Below are positions 27,649 to 44,757 of a stretch of 64,000 nt of DNA, piece by piece (position 1 is the stretch's first letter; every line of letters begins with the position of its first letter). The notes beneath the pieces were generated by a model, which saw only the letters and a program-made list of their open reading frames with translations, was not told the origin of the DNA and made no database searches. Position numbers and translations under genes: made by a program. Source of the stretch: Acidobacteriaceae bacterium dw_441. Its GTDB lineage: Bacteria > Acidobacteriota > Terriglobia > Terriglobales > Acidobacteriaceae. The stretch is from positions 1,984,001 through 2,048,000 of the forward strand of contig JAAVVA010000001.1 in the NCBI GenBank assembly GCA_018449715.1. The letters are read 5' to 3'.

Positions 27649-28785
27649 TTACCGTAGCTTCAACGTCGTCAGCGCCAGCAGCGCAAAGATCAGCGCCAGA
27701 ATCCAGAACCGCGCAATCACCTTCGACTCCGACCACCCCAGCAGCTCGAAGTGATGGTGCAGCGGGGCCATCTTGAAGATACGCTTTCCGTTCCTCAGCT
27801 TGTAGCTTCCCACCTGCAGCATCACGCTCAGCGCTTCGAGGATGAAGACGCCGCCGATAAACGGCAGCAGAAGCTCCTGCTTGATAGCTACCGCGACCGT
27901 GCCGATGGCTCCACCCAGCGCGAGGCTTCCCACGTCTCCCATGAAGATCTCAGCCGGGTGCGCGTTGTACCAGAGGAAGCCAATGCTGGCCCCTACCATC
28001 GCTCCGCAGAAGATAGTCAGTTCGCTAACCAGCGGCATCCGCTGCAGCTCAAGATAGTCCGAGAAGACGACGTGACCACTAACATATGTGAGCACCGTAA
28101 GCGCTCCGGCCGCAATGATCGTGCAGCCGATGGCGAGGCCGTCGAGGCCGTCGGTCAGGTTCACCGCGTTGCTCGCACCAGCGATCACCAGCATCACGAA
28201 GGCGATGAACGGAAGGAAGGCCAGCCAATGCATATGCGGGATGTGCCCCAGCGATTCCCACACCATGTCGGGCCGGAAGCGCTTGAAGAACGGGAACATC
28301 AGGCGCGTCGAATAGTTGCCGTGGTGCTGAAGCACCAGCAGCGTCACCGCGACCCCGGCGCTTGCCACCATCTGCAGGCCCAGCTTCGCGCGTGCGGTCA
28401 AACCAAGATTGCGGCGATGGACAACCTTAATATAGTCATCGGCAAACCCGATAGCTCCGAAGGCGAGCGTCGAAAGCATCACCAGCCACACGAAGGGGTT
28501 CGAAAGATCGGACCAGAGCAGCGTCGGAACAAGAATGGAGATGCAGATGAGCACGCCGCCCATCGTCGGGGTTCCGCTCTTCTTCTGGTGCGACTGCGGC
28601 CCTTCCTCGCGAATGTACTGGCCGATCTGGAACTCACGCAGCTTCTCGATCACATACGGGCCGATCAGCAGGCCGATCAGCAGGGCGGTCAGGCTGGCAA
28701 AGACCGTGCGAAAGGTAAGGTAACGGAAGATGCGAAACAGGCGAAAGTAAGGAAAGAGCTTCTGGTACAGCAGCCAATAGAGCAA
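27649..28785 (-). CDS. mraY: phospho-N-acetylmuramoyl-pentapeptide-transferase
   Basis: A 378-residue polytopic enzyme that makes lipid I. Motifs: [24 protein letters not shown] (metal site), [33 protein letters not shown] and [13 protein letters not shown]. The start is TTG 28785 with GGCGGA about 6 bases upstream. In most bacteria murF precedes mraY; here the upstream region is a 247-base gap with a dispersed repeat, then an unrelated membrane protein. Confidence 0.96.
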   Translation of the reverse strand: MLYWLLYQKLFPYFRLFRIFRYLTFRTVFASLTALLIGLLIGPYVIEKLREFQIGQYIREEGPQSHQKKSGTPTMGGVLICISILVPTLLWSDLSNPFVWLVMLSTLAFGAIGFADDYIKVVHRRNLGLTARAKLGLQMVASAGVAVTLLVLQHHGNYSTRLMFPFFKRFRPDMVWESLGHIPHMHWLAFLPFIAFVMLVIAGASNAVNLTDGLDGLAIGCTIIAAGALTVLTYVSGHVVFSDYLELQRMPLVSELTIFCGAMVGASIGFLWYNAHPAEIFMGDVGSLALGGAIGTVAVAIKQELLLPFIGGVFILEALSVMLQVGSYKLRNGKRIFKMAPLHHHFELLGWSESKVIARFWILALIFALLALTTLKLR

Positions 28786-28965
28786 AACGTCCGCCTTCGA
28801 GTGGAATCCGCAGGATGAGTAGCCCCGCGATGCAAGCCGCGGCTAGGGCTATCTTAACAGCCTGTCTCCTCTGGATTCCTGAGGATTTTCGCGCAGGAAC
28901 CAGCGTGTTCCCTGCTGGATTCCCCTCCTGATCCACTCAGGGCACATCATTCACTCCGTCCACAA

Positions 28966-29002
28966 CCATCATCCGGAGCGCAGCGAAGAATCTCAGTATC
29001 TT
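28966..29002 (+). repeat. GTCATTCTGAGCGAAG-family repeat, copy B
   Basis: CATCATCCGGAGCGCAGCGA followed by AGAATCTCAGTATCTT, the same order of sub-motifs as copy A. It lies in the gap upstream of mraY. Confidence 0.55.
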
Positions 29003-29032
29003 GTCTGTACTGCAACTGCTTCAAGAGCGAAG

Positions 29033-29755
29033 CTAGACGTGATGAAGGGATGAGGCGGCACCATCTTCTTCATCCCCATCCTCATGGTGAGATCCCGATC
29101 CAAGGCCAAGCCCACCCCCCATGCCGCCGCCCATGCCCATTCCACCACCACCGCCACCCTGGCGGCCTTCGGATTTATCACCCTTTTCGCGACCACCAGA
29201 GGCAGTTGACCGCGATGGGCCTTGGAGCGGAATCGCCAGATCGGACGGGATGGGGTCCAGATCGAGCGCCTCGCGGATGAAGGCGCGCAGCGATACGACC
29301 AGTTCGTCGGTATGGGCAAACTTGCCGGTGGCAAGCTCGTGCGCGGCACGTGCTGCCAGCCGAACCTGTTCCTCGGTACCGAGCAGAATGATGTCGGACA
29401 AAGCCGCTTCGACCGCATCCCGGACCCGGCGCGCCCGATCCGAGCCCGACGAATCACCCACACTCAGGTCCACGGGCGCCGTTGAGGCGACCGACGGCAC
29501 CTCGGCGTGCTGACGCAGATCGCGACGGTGAGTGGGATTGACGGTCAAGTCGCCCGTGAAAGACCCTCCCAACGTCTTGTAGGCCGCGATCAGGGCACGC
29601 AAACGCTCGTTGATCTGGCGATTCATACGCTCCCGGCGCTGCTGAATCGTAACCATCGTAAGCAGGCGGATACCGACGCCGATCAGCGTAATGACCGCAA
29701 GGCTCAGAAGGGTGGTGATGAGCGCATGTAGAGAGCTGAAATCGAGATTGCGCAA
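29033..29755 (-). CDS. membrane-anchored protein with Gly/Met-rich and His/acidic tail
   Basis: A 240-residue protein from TTG 29755 (GGAGG upstream). The N-terminus has one membrane span (about residues 12-34, ITTLLSLAVITLIGVGIRLLTMV) followed by a basic coiled stretch QQRRERMNRQINERLRAL. Residues about 100-170 are helical and conserved-looking (VRDAVEAALSDIILLGTEEQVRLAARAAHELA). The C-terminus is GGGGGGMGMGGGMGGGLGLG, then a His/Asp/Glu tail. The tail could bind metal or be a disordered spacer. Family not recognised. Confidence 0.75.
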   Translation of the reverse strand: MRNLDFSSLHALITTLLSLAVITLIGVGIRLLTMVTIQQRRERMNRQINERLRALIAAYKTLGGSFTGDLTVNPTHRRDLRQHAEVPSVASTAPVDLSVGDSSGSDRARRVRDAVEAALSDIILLGTEEQVRLAARAAHELATGKFAHTDELVVSLRAFIREALDLDPIPSDLAIPLQGPSRSTASGGREKGDKSEGRQGGGGGGMGMGGGMGGGLGLGSGSHHEDGDEEDGAASSLHHV

Positions 29756-30051
29756 CTTGACCTCCGCAGGAATTGGACCGGACGAATCCTCTCAAGTTCT
29801 TTGAAAGCTGTACGAACGCATTTGCGCCTGACTTTCTAATCCTAACGCCAACTTCGCGCGCTCAAATGCGCCGATCCATCGAGGAGTCATCGCTGGATAA
29901 CGGCTGACGACATGAGCGTTTATCGGCATTGATAATACAGACAGGTGCAGGTTGCGCTCTGTGAGTGTAATGGCCTGCTTTGTGAGTGGTGTGGAAGCTT
30001 GCAGCAGCAATGACGTAGTAGCAATCTGTGGCTGCCTGTTACCTTTGATCC

Positions 30052-31296
30052 ATGCTCCTCCAGAAGAGCTCACTTCTTCCCCTCTCGCCTTCAAAGACCC
30101 ACACATGTGTGCTGCGATTCGCAGCTTTCGCGTTTGCTTTGGTTCTCCCGGCGAGCAGCAGTGGTCAGGCGCCACGCTCAACGAGGAAGGTTTTCCCCTC
30201 CTTTGACCGTGTGTTGCTCTTGGAAGAGAAGGGAGAAACGTCGGCAGGAGTAAACGTGGGCGACCTCAACGGCGACGGCCTTCCCGACATCGTCTTGGGT
30301 AAGGGCTGCCACTGGCCGCTCTACAATCGTGTGTTGCTGAATGATGGCAAGGGCGGATTTATCGGAAGTAACCTTGGCATCGCTCCGGACCGCACCTATT
30401 CTGCTGCGCTAGCGGACATCGATGGCGACGGAGACCTGGACATAATCGTCAGCAACGATGCGCCTGATCGCAAGCTGCTCTATTTGAATGACGGCAAAGG
30501 ACGGTTTTCTGAGGCTGGTACGTTCGGTAGCCCGGATTGGCCTACACGTTATGTGACACTGGCAGATTTGAACGGCGATGGCTATCCAGACATCGTAGCC
30601 GCCAACCGTGGGAACTATCCGGACCCTGTAGACCACAAGCCCGGCGTAGGCTCTAAAGAGCCCAGTCCGAGCTTCGTCTGCCTTAACGACGGCAAAGGCC
30701 ACTTTCCCATCTGCAAAGTGCTCCCGACAGAATCCGCAACATCCATCGTGGCGGCTGACCTTGATGGCGATGGATCACTCGACCTGTTCGTGCCACACCG
30801 TGACGGTGGTCAGAGCATTATCCTGTGGAACGATGGCAAGGGTCATTTCCCGACATCTACAAAGGTCGGTACGGACGCTGACTGGATTCGTATAGGAGCC
30901 GCTGGCGACTTCGATGGGGATGGAAGACTCGATCTAGCGATCATCGATGAGCAAAAGCAAGCGACCTTTGTCATTTACAACCTTGGAAGACGTCACTTCA
31001 GAAAACCGGAAAGGCTTCCCGGTCCACCGAGCGCCCCGTATGCGCTGGCTCTTGCCGATCTCAATCGTGACGGTCGCCTCGATATTGTCGTGGGCAATGT
31101 GGAGATGCCGGGGTCAGTGTATTACAACAAAGGTCGGCATCGCTTCGAGGAAGTTCGTTGGAATGATGGTAAGGGCACGGTGTATGGGTTTGCGTTTGCG
31201 GATTTCAACAACGACGGTTGGCCAGACATCGTAGCTGCCCGTTCTGACGCGCCGAATGCGATTTGGCTCAGCACCAAACCAGAGCCAGTCCGATAG
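30052..31296 (+). CDS. secreted VCBS/FG-GAP seven-repeat beta-propeller protein
   Basis: A 414-residue protein with a hydrophobic export signal at about residues 22-36 (FAAFAFALVLPASSSG). Seven calcium-binding repeats are visible: DLNGDGLPDIV, DIDGDGDLDII, DLNGDGYPDIV, DLDGDGSLDLF, DFDGDGRLDLA, DLNRDGRLDIV and DFNNDGWPDIV, most paired with LNDGKGxF. Seven repeats fit a seven-bladed propeller like integrin alpha domains. Extracellular or envelope carbohydrate or protein binding is typical of the family; the ligand is unknown. The gene is less GC-rich than the core genes. The ATG at 30052 lacks a strong Shine-Dalgarno. Confidence 0.85.
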   Translation: MLLQKSSLLPLSPSKTHTCVLRFAAFAFALVLPASSSGQAPRSTRKVFPSFDRVLLLEEKGETSAGVNVGDLNGDGLPDIVLGKGCHWPLYNRVLLNDGKGGFIGSNLGIAPDRTYSAALADIDGDGDLDIIVSNDAPDRKLLYLNDGKGRFSEAGTFGSPDWPTRYVTLADLNGDGYPDIVAANRGNYPDPVDHKPGVGSKEPSPSFVCLNDGKGHFPICKVLPTESATSIVAADLDGDGSLDLFVPHRDGGQSIILWNDGKGHFPTSTKVGTDADWIRIGAAGDFDGDGRLDLAIIDEQKQATFVIYNLGRRHFRKPERLPGPPSAPYALALADLNRDGRLDIVVGNVEMPGSVYYNKGRHRFEEVRWNDGKGTVYGFAFADFNNDGWPDIVAARSDAPNAIWLSTKPEPVR

Positions 31297-31394
31297 CGGC
31301 GTCGCTCGAGGCGGACCGGATTTTGTAACGATAAGTCGGCTTGTAGAAAGCACTCTGCTCTGGACAGAGCCTCGGATAATTTCCTCAGCAGCCT

Positions 31395-32783
31395 CTAATA
31401 CGCCCGCAGACGATTGATCGGAATCCTCACCTGAAAACACGTCGACTCCGGCTTCGAGTCCAGCGCCACCGAACCGAAGTGGTTGCTGACGATGCGTTGC
31501 ACCGTATCCAGACCAAGCCCGACCGCCGTGCCAATCGGCTTGGTCGTGAAGAAGGGCTCGAAGATGCGCGACTGAATCTCCAGTGGAATCTCCGGGCCGT
31601 TATCGTGAATCTCCACAATCGCGATCTGCCCCGTCACTCGAATCGAGATCGTAAGCCTGCCGCTGTCGTGCATCGCGTCGAGCGCATTTTCGATCAGTGC
31701 CGACCACACCTGGTTCAACTCGCTGCCGTAGGCGCTCACCAGCGGAAGGTCCGGCTCGAACTCAAGCTCCACCTGCACGTGCGTCATCCGCGAGCGGAAC
31801 ATCGCCAGTGTATTCTCGATCGATTGCGGCAGGTCCACGTCCTGCAATGGAGCCTGATCCATGAAGGAATAACCGCGAATCGCGCTGATCAGGTTAAAGA
31901 TGCGCTCGCTCGAATCCACCACCGTATGGGCCATGCGCTCGACGCGCAGCGAACTGGCAAAGGTCGAGATAGCAGGCGACAACGTCTCCGCGCTGACCGA
32001 GGCCGCAAGATCCTCCAGCATCGCAATCGGCATCCTGACCTCGGCCAGCACAGGAGCAATCTCCCACGGCTCGGCGACCTTGTGCGCCTCAAGCCACTGC
32101 TGGATCGCCTCCTCGAAGTCGCTGGCCTCCAGCGGGCTCTGCGGAATCGGCGAAAAGGTATCGGACGCCGTAATATAGTCGCGCGCCGAACGAACCCACG
32201 CCTTATAGCTCTTCATCTCCTCATCCGTGCGGAAAAGCCGCCCCAGCCGATACTTCGCCTCGTCCGCATCGCGCAGCTCCGCCGACAGGCTTACCGCCGA
32301 ACGCTGCGCCGCCGAAGCAGGATTGTTCAGCTCGTGCGAAAGATTCGCCGCCAGTTTGCCCAGGGCGACCAGCTTCTCCGCCTGCTCGTCCATGCGCGTG
32401 AAGTCGCGCACGCGATCAAGCAGAAGCGCCACCGACCGCTTCGCCATCGACGGAATCGCCACCAGCATCTCGTCGAAAAGATCCTCGTGAACATCCAGCA
32501 CCCAGACCGGCCCCACGCTGCGACCGTCCGCACCCCACGTCTTCATCCGCGAGAACGGCAGCTTGCCCGTGACGCGCGAGGTGCGTCCCACAAAACGAGC
32601 CAGCGGCCCCGACTTGCGCCGGTGCGCCATCACCTCGCCCCGCAGGATGATGTTCATGTGAACGCACGGATCGTCCTCGCGGAAGATCAACGCGCCGTCG
32701 AGCCCAGTGCGTTCCGTGCTGTGCTTCGCCAGCCAGCAGTACTCCTGCTCGCTGAGCCCTTCAAGCGCAGGAATCTCACGCAA
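31395..32783 (-). CDS. cyclic-nucleotide-domain sensor histidine kinase (paralogue B)
   Basis: From TTG 32783 a 462-residue soluble kinase parallel to the protein at 22304-23800: cNMP-like domain (ALEGLSEQEYCWLA, ILRGEVMAHRR), H box ALGKLAANLSH150ELNNPASAAQRSA, N box NQVWSALIENALDAM. The G1 box reads DNGPEI rather than DxGxG. The frame stays open upstream of the TTG without ATG, GTG or other TTG, but an ATT at 32888 has AAGGAG six bases before it, and the added residues (PTPDEEIVAALREIP) match paralogue A (PTPPSEIVGALRTIP), so the real start may be ATT 32888. No adjacent response regulator. Confidence 0.85.
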   Translation of the reverse strand: MREIPALEGLSEQEYCWLAKHSTERTGLDGALIFREDDPCVHMNIILRGEVMAHRRKSGPLARFVGRTSRVTGKLPFSRMKTWGADGRSVGPVWVLDVHEDLFDEMLVAIPSMAKRSVALLLDRVRDFTRMDEQAEKLVALGKLAANLSHELNNPASAAQRSAVSLSAELRDADEAKYRLGRLFRTDEEMKSYKAWVRSARDYITASDTFSPIPQSPLEASDFEEAIQQWLEAHKVAEPWEIAPVLAEVRMPIAMLEDLAASVSAETLSPAISTFASSLRVERMAHTVVDSSERIFNLISAIRGYSFMDQAPLQDVDLPQSIENTLAMFRSRMTHVQVELEFEPDLPLVSAYGSELNQVWSALIENALDAMHDSGRLTISIRVTGQIAIVEIHDNGPEIPLEIQSRIFEPFFTTKPIGTAVGLGLDTVQRIVSNHFGSVALDSKPESTCFQVRIPINRLRAY

Positions 32784-32967
32784 CGCCGCGACAATCTCCT
32801 CGTCAGGAGTCGGCTTCGACGGAGCAGAAGCGATGACGGCGACCGCCTGCGTGCCGGGAAGAGGATCGGTGATAGGCCGAGTTGAAATCGCAGGCTCCTT
32901 GAAAAAGCAGGATGTCTCTGATTAAAACAGAAGTCGCCTACCCCGGCTTGCCCCGCGCTCCACAGCC

Positions 32968-33729
32968 TTACTTCTTCCGTTTCTTAGCAGCTTTCTTCGC
33001 AGGCTTCCTTGCAGCCCGAGCAGGTTTCGAAGAGACAGCATCCTTCTCGGGAGCGAAGAGCACCTTCCTCTCATCCGGGCTCTGCCACAGCCGAATGCCT
33101 CCATCGATCGCATTGCTGTTCGCCCCAAGAATTACGTGAGAAGGAAGATTGCGCATCAGCTTCGCGTTGCCCCCGCCCAGCAGCACATACTCGCAGAGCA
33201 GCGCGGCCTTCAGGCGCTCCACAACGTCGAGGACCGATTTGCGCCAGCGTTTCTTGCCTCGAAGTTCCAGCCCGCTCTTTCCGACGTAATCCTCATAGGT
33301 GCGCCCCTTGCGGTAAGGAAGATGCGCCAGCTCCAGCGGCACCACCACGCCTTCGTAGACCAGCGCCGAGCCCAGCCCCGTTCCCACTCCAAGGAAGAGC
33401 ATCTTGCCACCGCGGTAGCCTCCGAGCGCCTGCATGGCCGCGTCGTTGATGAAGCGGATGGGCTTCTGAAACGCGTCCTGATAGGGGAAGTCGATCCATC
33501 CCGGGGCGAGATTATGCGGCTCGGCCAGAGGGCGATCATTCGCCACTGGCCCAGGGTAGCCGATGGAGATGGAGTCGTACTCCCACCCGCGCGTACCAAG
33601 AATCACCTGCTCCACCATCTGCTGCGCAGTCATGGTCGGGCCTGAAGGAATCTTCAACGGAGTCCGCTGGGTCGTCGAGGCCACTTTTATGTGGGAGCCT
33701 CCGATGTCGAGAACAAGAACATTCTTCAT
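32968..33729 (-). CDS. ppgK: ROK-family kinase, probable polyphosphate glucokinase
   Basis: A 253-residue protein starting MKNVLVLDIGGSHIKVAS, the phosphate-1 loop of ROK sugar kinases. SIGYPGPV, APGWIDFPY, FINDAAMQALGGYRGGKMLFLGVGTGLGSALV and EYVLLGGGNAK are as in polyphosphate-dependent glucokinases (glucose + polyP or ATP to glucose-6-phosphate). The last about 20 residues are a Lys/Ala-rich tail (KPARAARKPAKKAAKKRKK) absent from the usual family. In-frame starts at 33741 (ATG) and 33750 (TTG) are alternatives; no Shine-Dalgarno decides. ATP specificity cannot be excluded. Confidence 0.8.
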   Translation of the reverse strand: MKNVLVLDIGGSHIKVASTTQRTPLKIPSGPTMTAQQMVEQVILGTRGWEYDSISIGYPGPVANDRPLAEPHNLAPGWIDFPYQDAFQKPIRFINDAAMQALGGYRGGKMLFLGVGTGLGSALVYEGVVVPLELAHLPYRKGRTYEDYVGKSGLELRGKKRWRKSVLDVVERLKAALLCEYVLLGGGNAKLMRNLPSHVILGANSNAIDGGIRLWQSPDERKVLFAPEKDAVSSKPARAARKPAKKAAKKRKK

Positions 33730-33900
33730 GTGGAAAAGCATACAGCGCAAACCTTGTTTCTCCCCCGGAAGCCTCTGAGAAATAACCGCTTACTACTTTC
33801 TTCATTCCGATTATGAATTTTATAGACCAGCGAAATTGACTCCCATTTCAGGAAATTACGCATTGAAAACAAAGGAGAAAAACTTTCCCAAAAATAAGTT

Positions 33901-33927
33901 TTGACAATCGTTATCAGACAGTACTAA
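33901..33927 (+). promoter_or_regulatory. promoter with overlapping Fur-like box
   Basis: TTGACA at 33901-33906 and TACTAA at 33922-33927 (15-base spacing; ACTAAA gives 16). TGACAATCGTTATCA at 33902-33916 matches the 7-1-7 Fur consensus TGATAATnATTATCA at 12 of 14 defined positions and covers the -35. Confidence 0.6.
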
Positions 33928-33966
33928 AGTGGTGTTGGGTACTTTTATCCATAAGGAGATTCCACG

Positions 33967-34404
33967 ATGCGTAAAGCGCTCCTCGCTACACTCATCCTGT
34001 CCCCCGTCCTGCTTCATGCCCAGGCAAATACGCCTGCCCAGCCCCAGGTTGCTCTCGCCTCCGCGCCTGCCGTTGCTTCGGGAGCGGACCGTGGAACGAC
34101 TCCTCAGCACCTCCGCATCTCGACCGGAGTGGTTGCTCCCAAGATCGTTTATTCCGTCGACGTTACCTCGGAAGCGACCCATCCCTGGACCGATCTTCCT
34201 GCGAACCGCACCGTCACCGTCGGCATGATCGTCGACGCGACCGGCAAGCCCACCGACCTGCAGATCGTCAAGTCGGCTGGCCCCATGGTCGACAAGAACG
34301 TCCTCGCAGCTGTCAGCCAGTACCGCTTCCAGCCTGGAACGGTCAGCAACCAGCCGGTCAACTTCCCGGTCAACCTCGAGATCACTCTCGTTCCCAACCG
34401 CTAG
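33967..34404 (+). CDS. small secreted TonB C-terminal-domain protein
   Basis: A 145-residue protein with a cleavable signal peptide (MRKALLATLILSPVLLHAQA) and, from about residue 62, a TonB C-terminal-like domain (VTVGMIVDATGKPTDLQIVKSAGPMVDKNVLAAVSQYRF split around the helix, ending VNLEITLVP). It has no membrane anchor and no proline linker, unlike a true TonB, so it is probably free in the periplasm. AAGGAG lies 8 bases before the ATG. The Fur-like promoter suggests induction under iron limitation. A hairpin terminator follows. It could be a decoy or accessory of TonB transport; that is inference. Confidence 0.78.
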   Translation: MRKALLATLILSPVLLHAQANTPAQPQVALASAPAVASGADRGTTPQHLRISTGVVAPKIVYSVDVTSEATHPWTDLPANRTVTVGMIVDATGKPTDLQIVKSAGPMVDKNVLAAVSQYRFQPGTVSNQPVNFPVNLEITLVPNR

Positions 34405-34423
34405 TCTCCTCCACAAAGCGGCA

Positions 34424-34458
34424 AAAGGCAGGCCTATATGGGTCTGCCCTTTCTTTTT
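34424..34458 (+). terminator. terminator after the secreted TonB-domain gene
   Basis: AAAGGCAGGCC pairs imperfectly with GGGTCTGCCCTTT, then CTTTTTAA. Confidence 0.75.
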
Positions 34459-34497
34459 AATTCTTCCCTTCCCAACCTCTACTCCCCCAACGAAGAT

Positions 34498-34548
34498 GTC
34501 ATTCTGAACGAAGTCCGCCGCAGACGGACGCAGTCGAAGTATCTGCGT
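34498..34548 (+). repeat. GTCATTCTGAGCGAAG-family repeat, copy C
   Basis: GTCATTCTGAACGAAG, then a small hairpin GTCCG-CCGCAGA-CGGAC, then GCAGTCGAAGTATCTGC. Faces copy D across about 35 bases. Confidence 0.65.
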
Positions 34549-34583
34549 TTACTGAACCCCACCGTCCTTCAAAACAAAACAAA

Positions 34584-34623
34584 CCGCAGATCCTTCGACT
34601 CCGCCAGGCTCCCCTCAGCATGC
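34584..34623 (-). repeat. GTCATTCTGAGCGAAG-family repeat, copy D (inverted)
   Basis: On the minus strand it reads CATGCTGAGGGGAGCCTGGC then GGAGTCGAAGGATCTGC, the reverse partner of copy C. Confidence 0.6.
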
Positions 34624-34700
34624 CCTCTCTTTGAGGGATAGCTCTGGAAATAGAGGCCCCGTAGAATCCCTGCATTTCTCCCTCAGCAACTATTAGGGAA

Positions 34701-34734
34701 TTAAAGAAAAACGGCAGAGCCGAAGCTCTGCCGT
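34701..34734 (-). terminator. rpoBC operon terminator
   Basis: On the minus strand ACGGCAGAGC (34734-34725), loop TTCG, GCTCTGCCGT (34720-34711), then TTTTCTTTAA. A perfect 10-bp stem with a stable UUCG tetraloop. Confidence 0.93.
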
Positions 34735-34775
34735 TTTGTTTTTGCGCGAAGCGCGATTCGCTGGACGCGCAGTCC

Positions 34776-38966
<4,191 letters not shown>

Positions 38967-39135
38967 ATTTTCGTCTCTCCTGGCACTGTAGCTTTCAGCG
39001 TTACGCCTCTGGCTTTTAGCTGCCTGTTACTGCTGCTGTCTTCTACTCAGCGCGAAGTGTTGCTGCGCTGCTGTTTCTTTCAAAAATCTTCAGGCTCCCC
39101 GCCGGGCCATACGACCCGGCAGGGAGAGCGAACCA

Positions 39136-43608
<4,473 letters not shown>

Positions 43609-43637
43609 GCTCTCTCCTGAAAACGTACCTTCGAGGT

Positions 43638-43674
43638 CCTTTGGCCAGGTGATCCGGAATCACCTGGCCAAAGG
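43638..43674 (-). promoter_or_regulatory. hairpin in the rpoB leader
   Basis: CCTTTGGCCAGGTGAT (43638-43653) pairs perfectly with ATCACCTGGCCAAAGG (43659-43674), 5-base loop. No T-run follows on the minus strand, so a processing site or attenuator-like leader is more likely than a full terminator. Confidence 0.7.
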
Positions 43675-44185
43675 GGAAGGCCCCGGTTCGGCCCTCCTGG
43701 TTGGTTCTGCCTGCGCCTTTGATCTCTTCAGGGCCTGCCGTCCTCGAATACGGCCACCCCGTGCGCAAAATGTCTTGCCGTCATTCCCCGACGGCACTTC
43801 CAGTTTTGGAAACCTTCAAAAACTTTTCACAGCGTTCTACTCATACGACATCAATCAAATCTGCTATAAGGAACGCGTACCCAATAATCTTTACCTGCCC
43901 GAAAGGCTAAAAGGCTGAAAAACACGGCAAAGCGCTCGAAAGGACAGCTTGTCCCACGAGCGCAAAGTTCGACTTGTGCACTGTTTCGATCTTGTAAATA
44001 GAAATTTCTGCCGCCATTTGAGGCTCGCCTTGCCCCAAAATCTGCCGCTGCCCGCTTAAAGCTGTTTCACCATGTGCATCCGCCGCTTGAGACACATGAT
44101 GTCCGGCCCCCTAACCCCTTTATTTTCAGAGGATGGACCGGAGCACTACCCTATCGTCGCGCTTCCGCCAGTCTACGCACAGCAA

Positions 44186-44226
44186 GGCGGAACGAAATCT
44201 TCTATTAAAGAATAGCTCGTTCCGCC
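44186..44226 (-). promoter_or_regulatory. nested hairpin downstream of rplL
   Basis: GGCGGAACGA (44186-44195) pairs with TCGTTCCGCC (44217-44226); inside, CTATT (44202-44206) pairs with AATAG (44211-44215). It starts 21 bases after the rplL stop. No T-run on the minus strand, so partial termination or processing is likely. Confidence 0.6.
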
Positions 44227-44247
44227 CGGCCGTGCAACTGGTGGTTA

Positions 44248-44622
44248 CTACTTGATCTCGACAGTCGCAACACCCTCGAACTTCTTGGCGATGGCCGCCG
44301 CGTCGTCCTTGGAGATATTCTCCTTCAGGGGCTTGGGAGCTCCGTCGACCAGGTCCTTGGCTTCCTTCAGCCCAAGGGCGGTGACTTCGCGCACAGCCTT
44401 GATGGTGTTGATCTTGTTCGCGCCCGCATCCTTAAGGATAACGGTGAACTCGGTCTTCTCCTCAACCGGAGCCGCCGCCGCAGCGCCGCCCGCAGGAGCC
44501 ACAGCAACGGCCGCAGCCGCAGCCGAAACACCAAGGCGCTCCTCAAGCTTCTTTACCAGAGCCGAAGCCTCAAGCAGGCTCAGGCTAACGATTGCATCTT
44601 CCAACTGCTGAATGTCCGCCAT
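44248..44622 (-). CDS. rplL: ribosomal protein bL12 (L7/L12)
   Basis: A 124-residue stalk protein. N-terminal dimerisation domain ([25 protein letters not shown]), Ala/Gly hinge, and C-terminal factor-binding domain ([45 protein letters not shown]). Length is typical. It follows rplJ after 135 bases and is separated from rpoB by a long spacer with two hairpins. Confidence 0.98.
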   Translation of the reverse strand: MADIQQLEDAIVSLSLLEASALVKKLEERLGVSAAAAAVAVAPAGGAAAAAPVEEKTEFTVILKDAGANKINTIKAVREVTALGLKEAKDLVDGAPKPLKENISKDDAAAIAKKFEGVATVEIK

Positions 44623-44757
44623 TTTTATTCTCCAATCACTTCTAATCTTGTATTGCCGATTTATTTCTCCGAAGCCTGCTCCGCTTCGGTTGTCCCGCCT
44701 CTTCCAGGTTTCCGTTGCGCCCAGACCAGCGCCCCCGAAAAAGACGAAACGAAACTT

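Larger units (their letters stand above)
34405..34775. other. intergenic region between convergent TonB-domain gene and rpoC, with repeats
   Basis: No gene is seen. The region holds a terminator for each flanking gene and two repeat copies in inverted orientation (34498-34548 and 34584-34623). Confidence 0.7.
43609..44247. other. 639-base rplL-rpoB spacer
   Basis: No convincing gene. On the minus strand it carries a nested hairpin just after rplL (44186-44226) and a 16-bp hairpin about 30 bases before the rpoB ATG (43638-43674). The middle is AT-richer and may hold a separate rpoB promoter, but no -35/-10 pair is convincing. Confidence 0.6.

Noticed and set aside
28786..28936. Small membrane-peptide-like frame upstream of mraY (MDQEGNPAGN...)
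   Set aside because: It overlaps the mraY start in another frame and runs into low-complexity shadow sequence. The hydrophobic stretch is short and no Shine-Dalgarno supports it.
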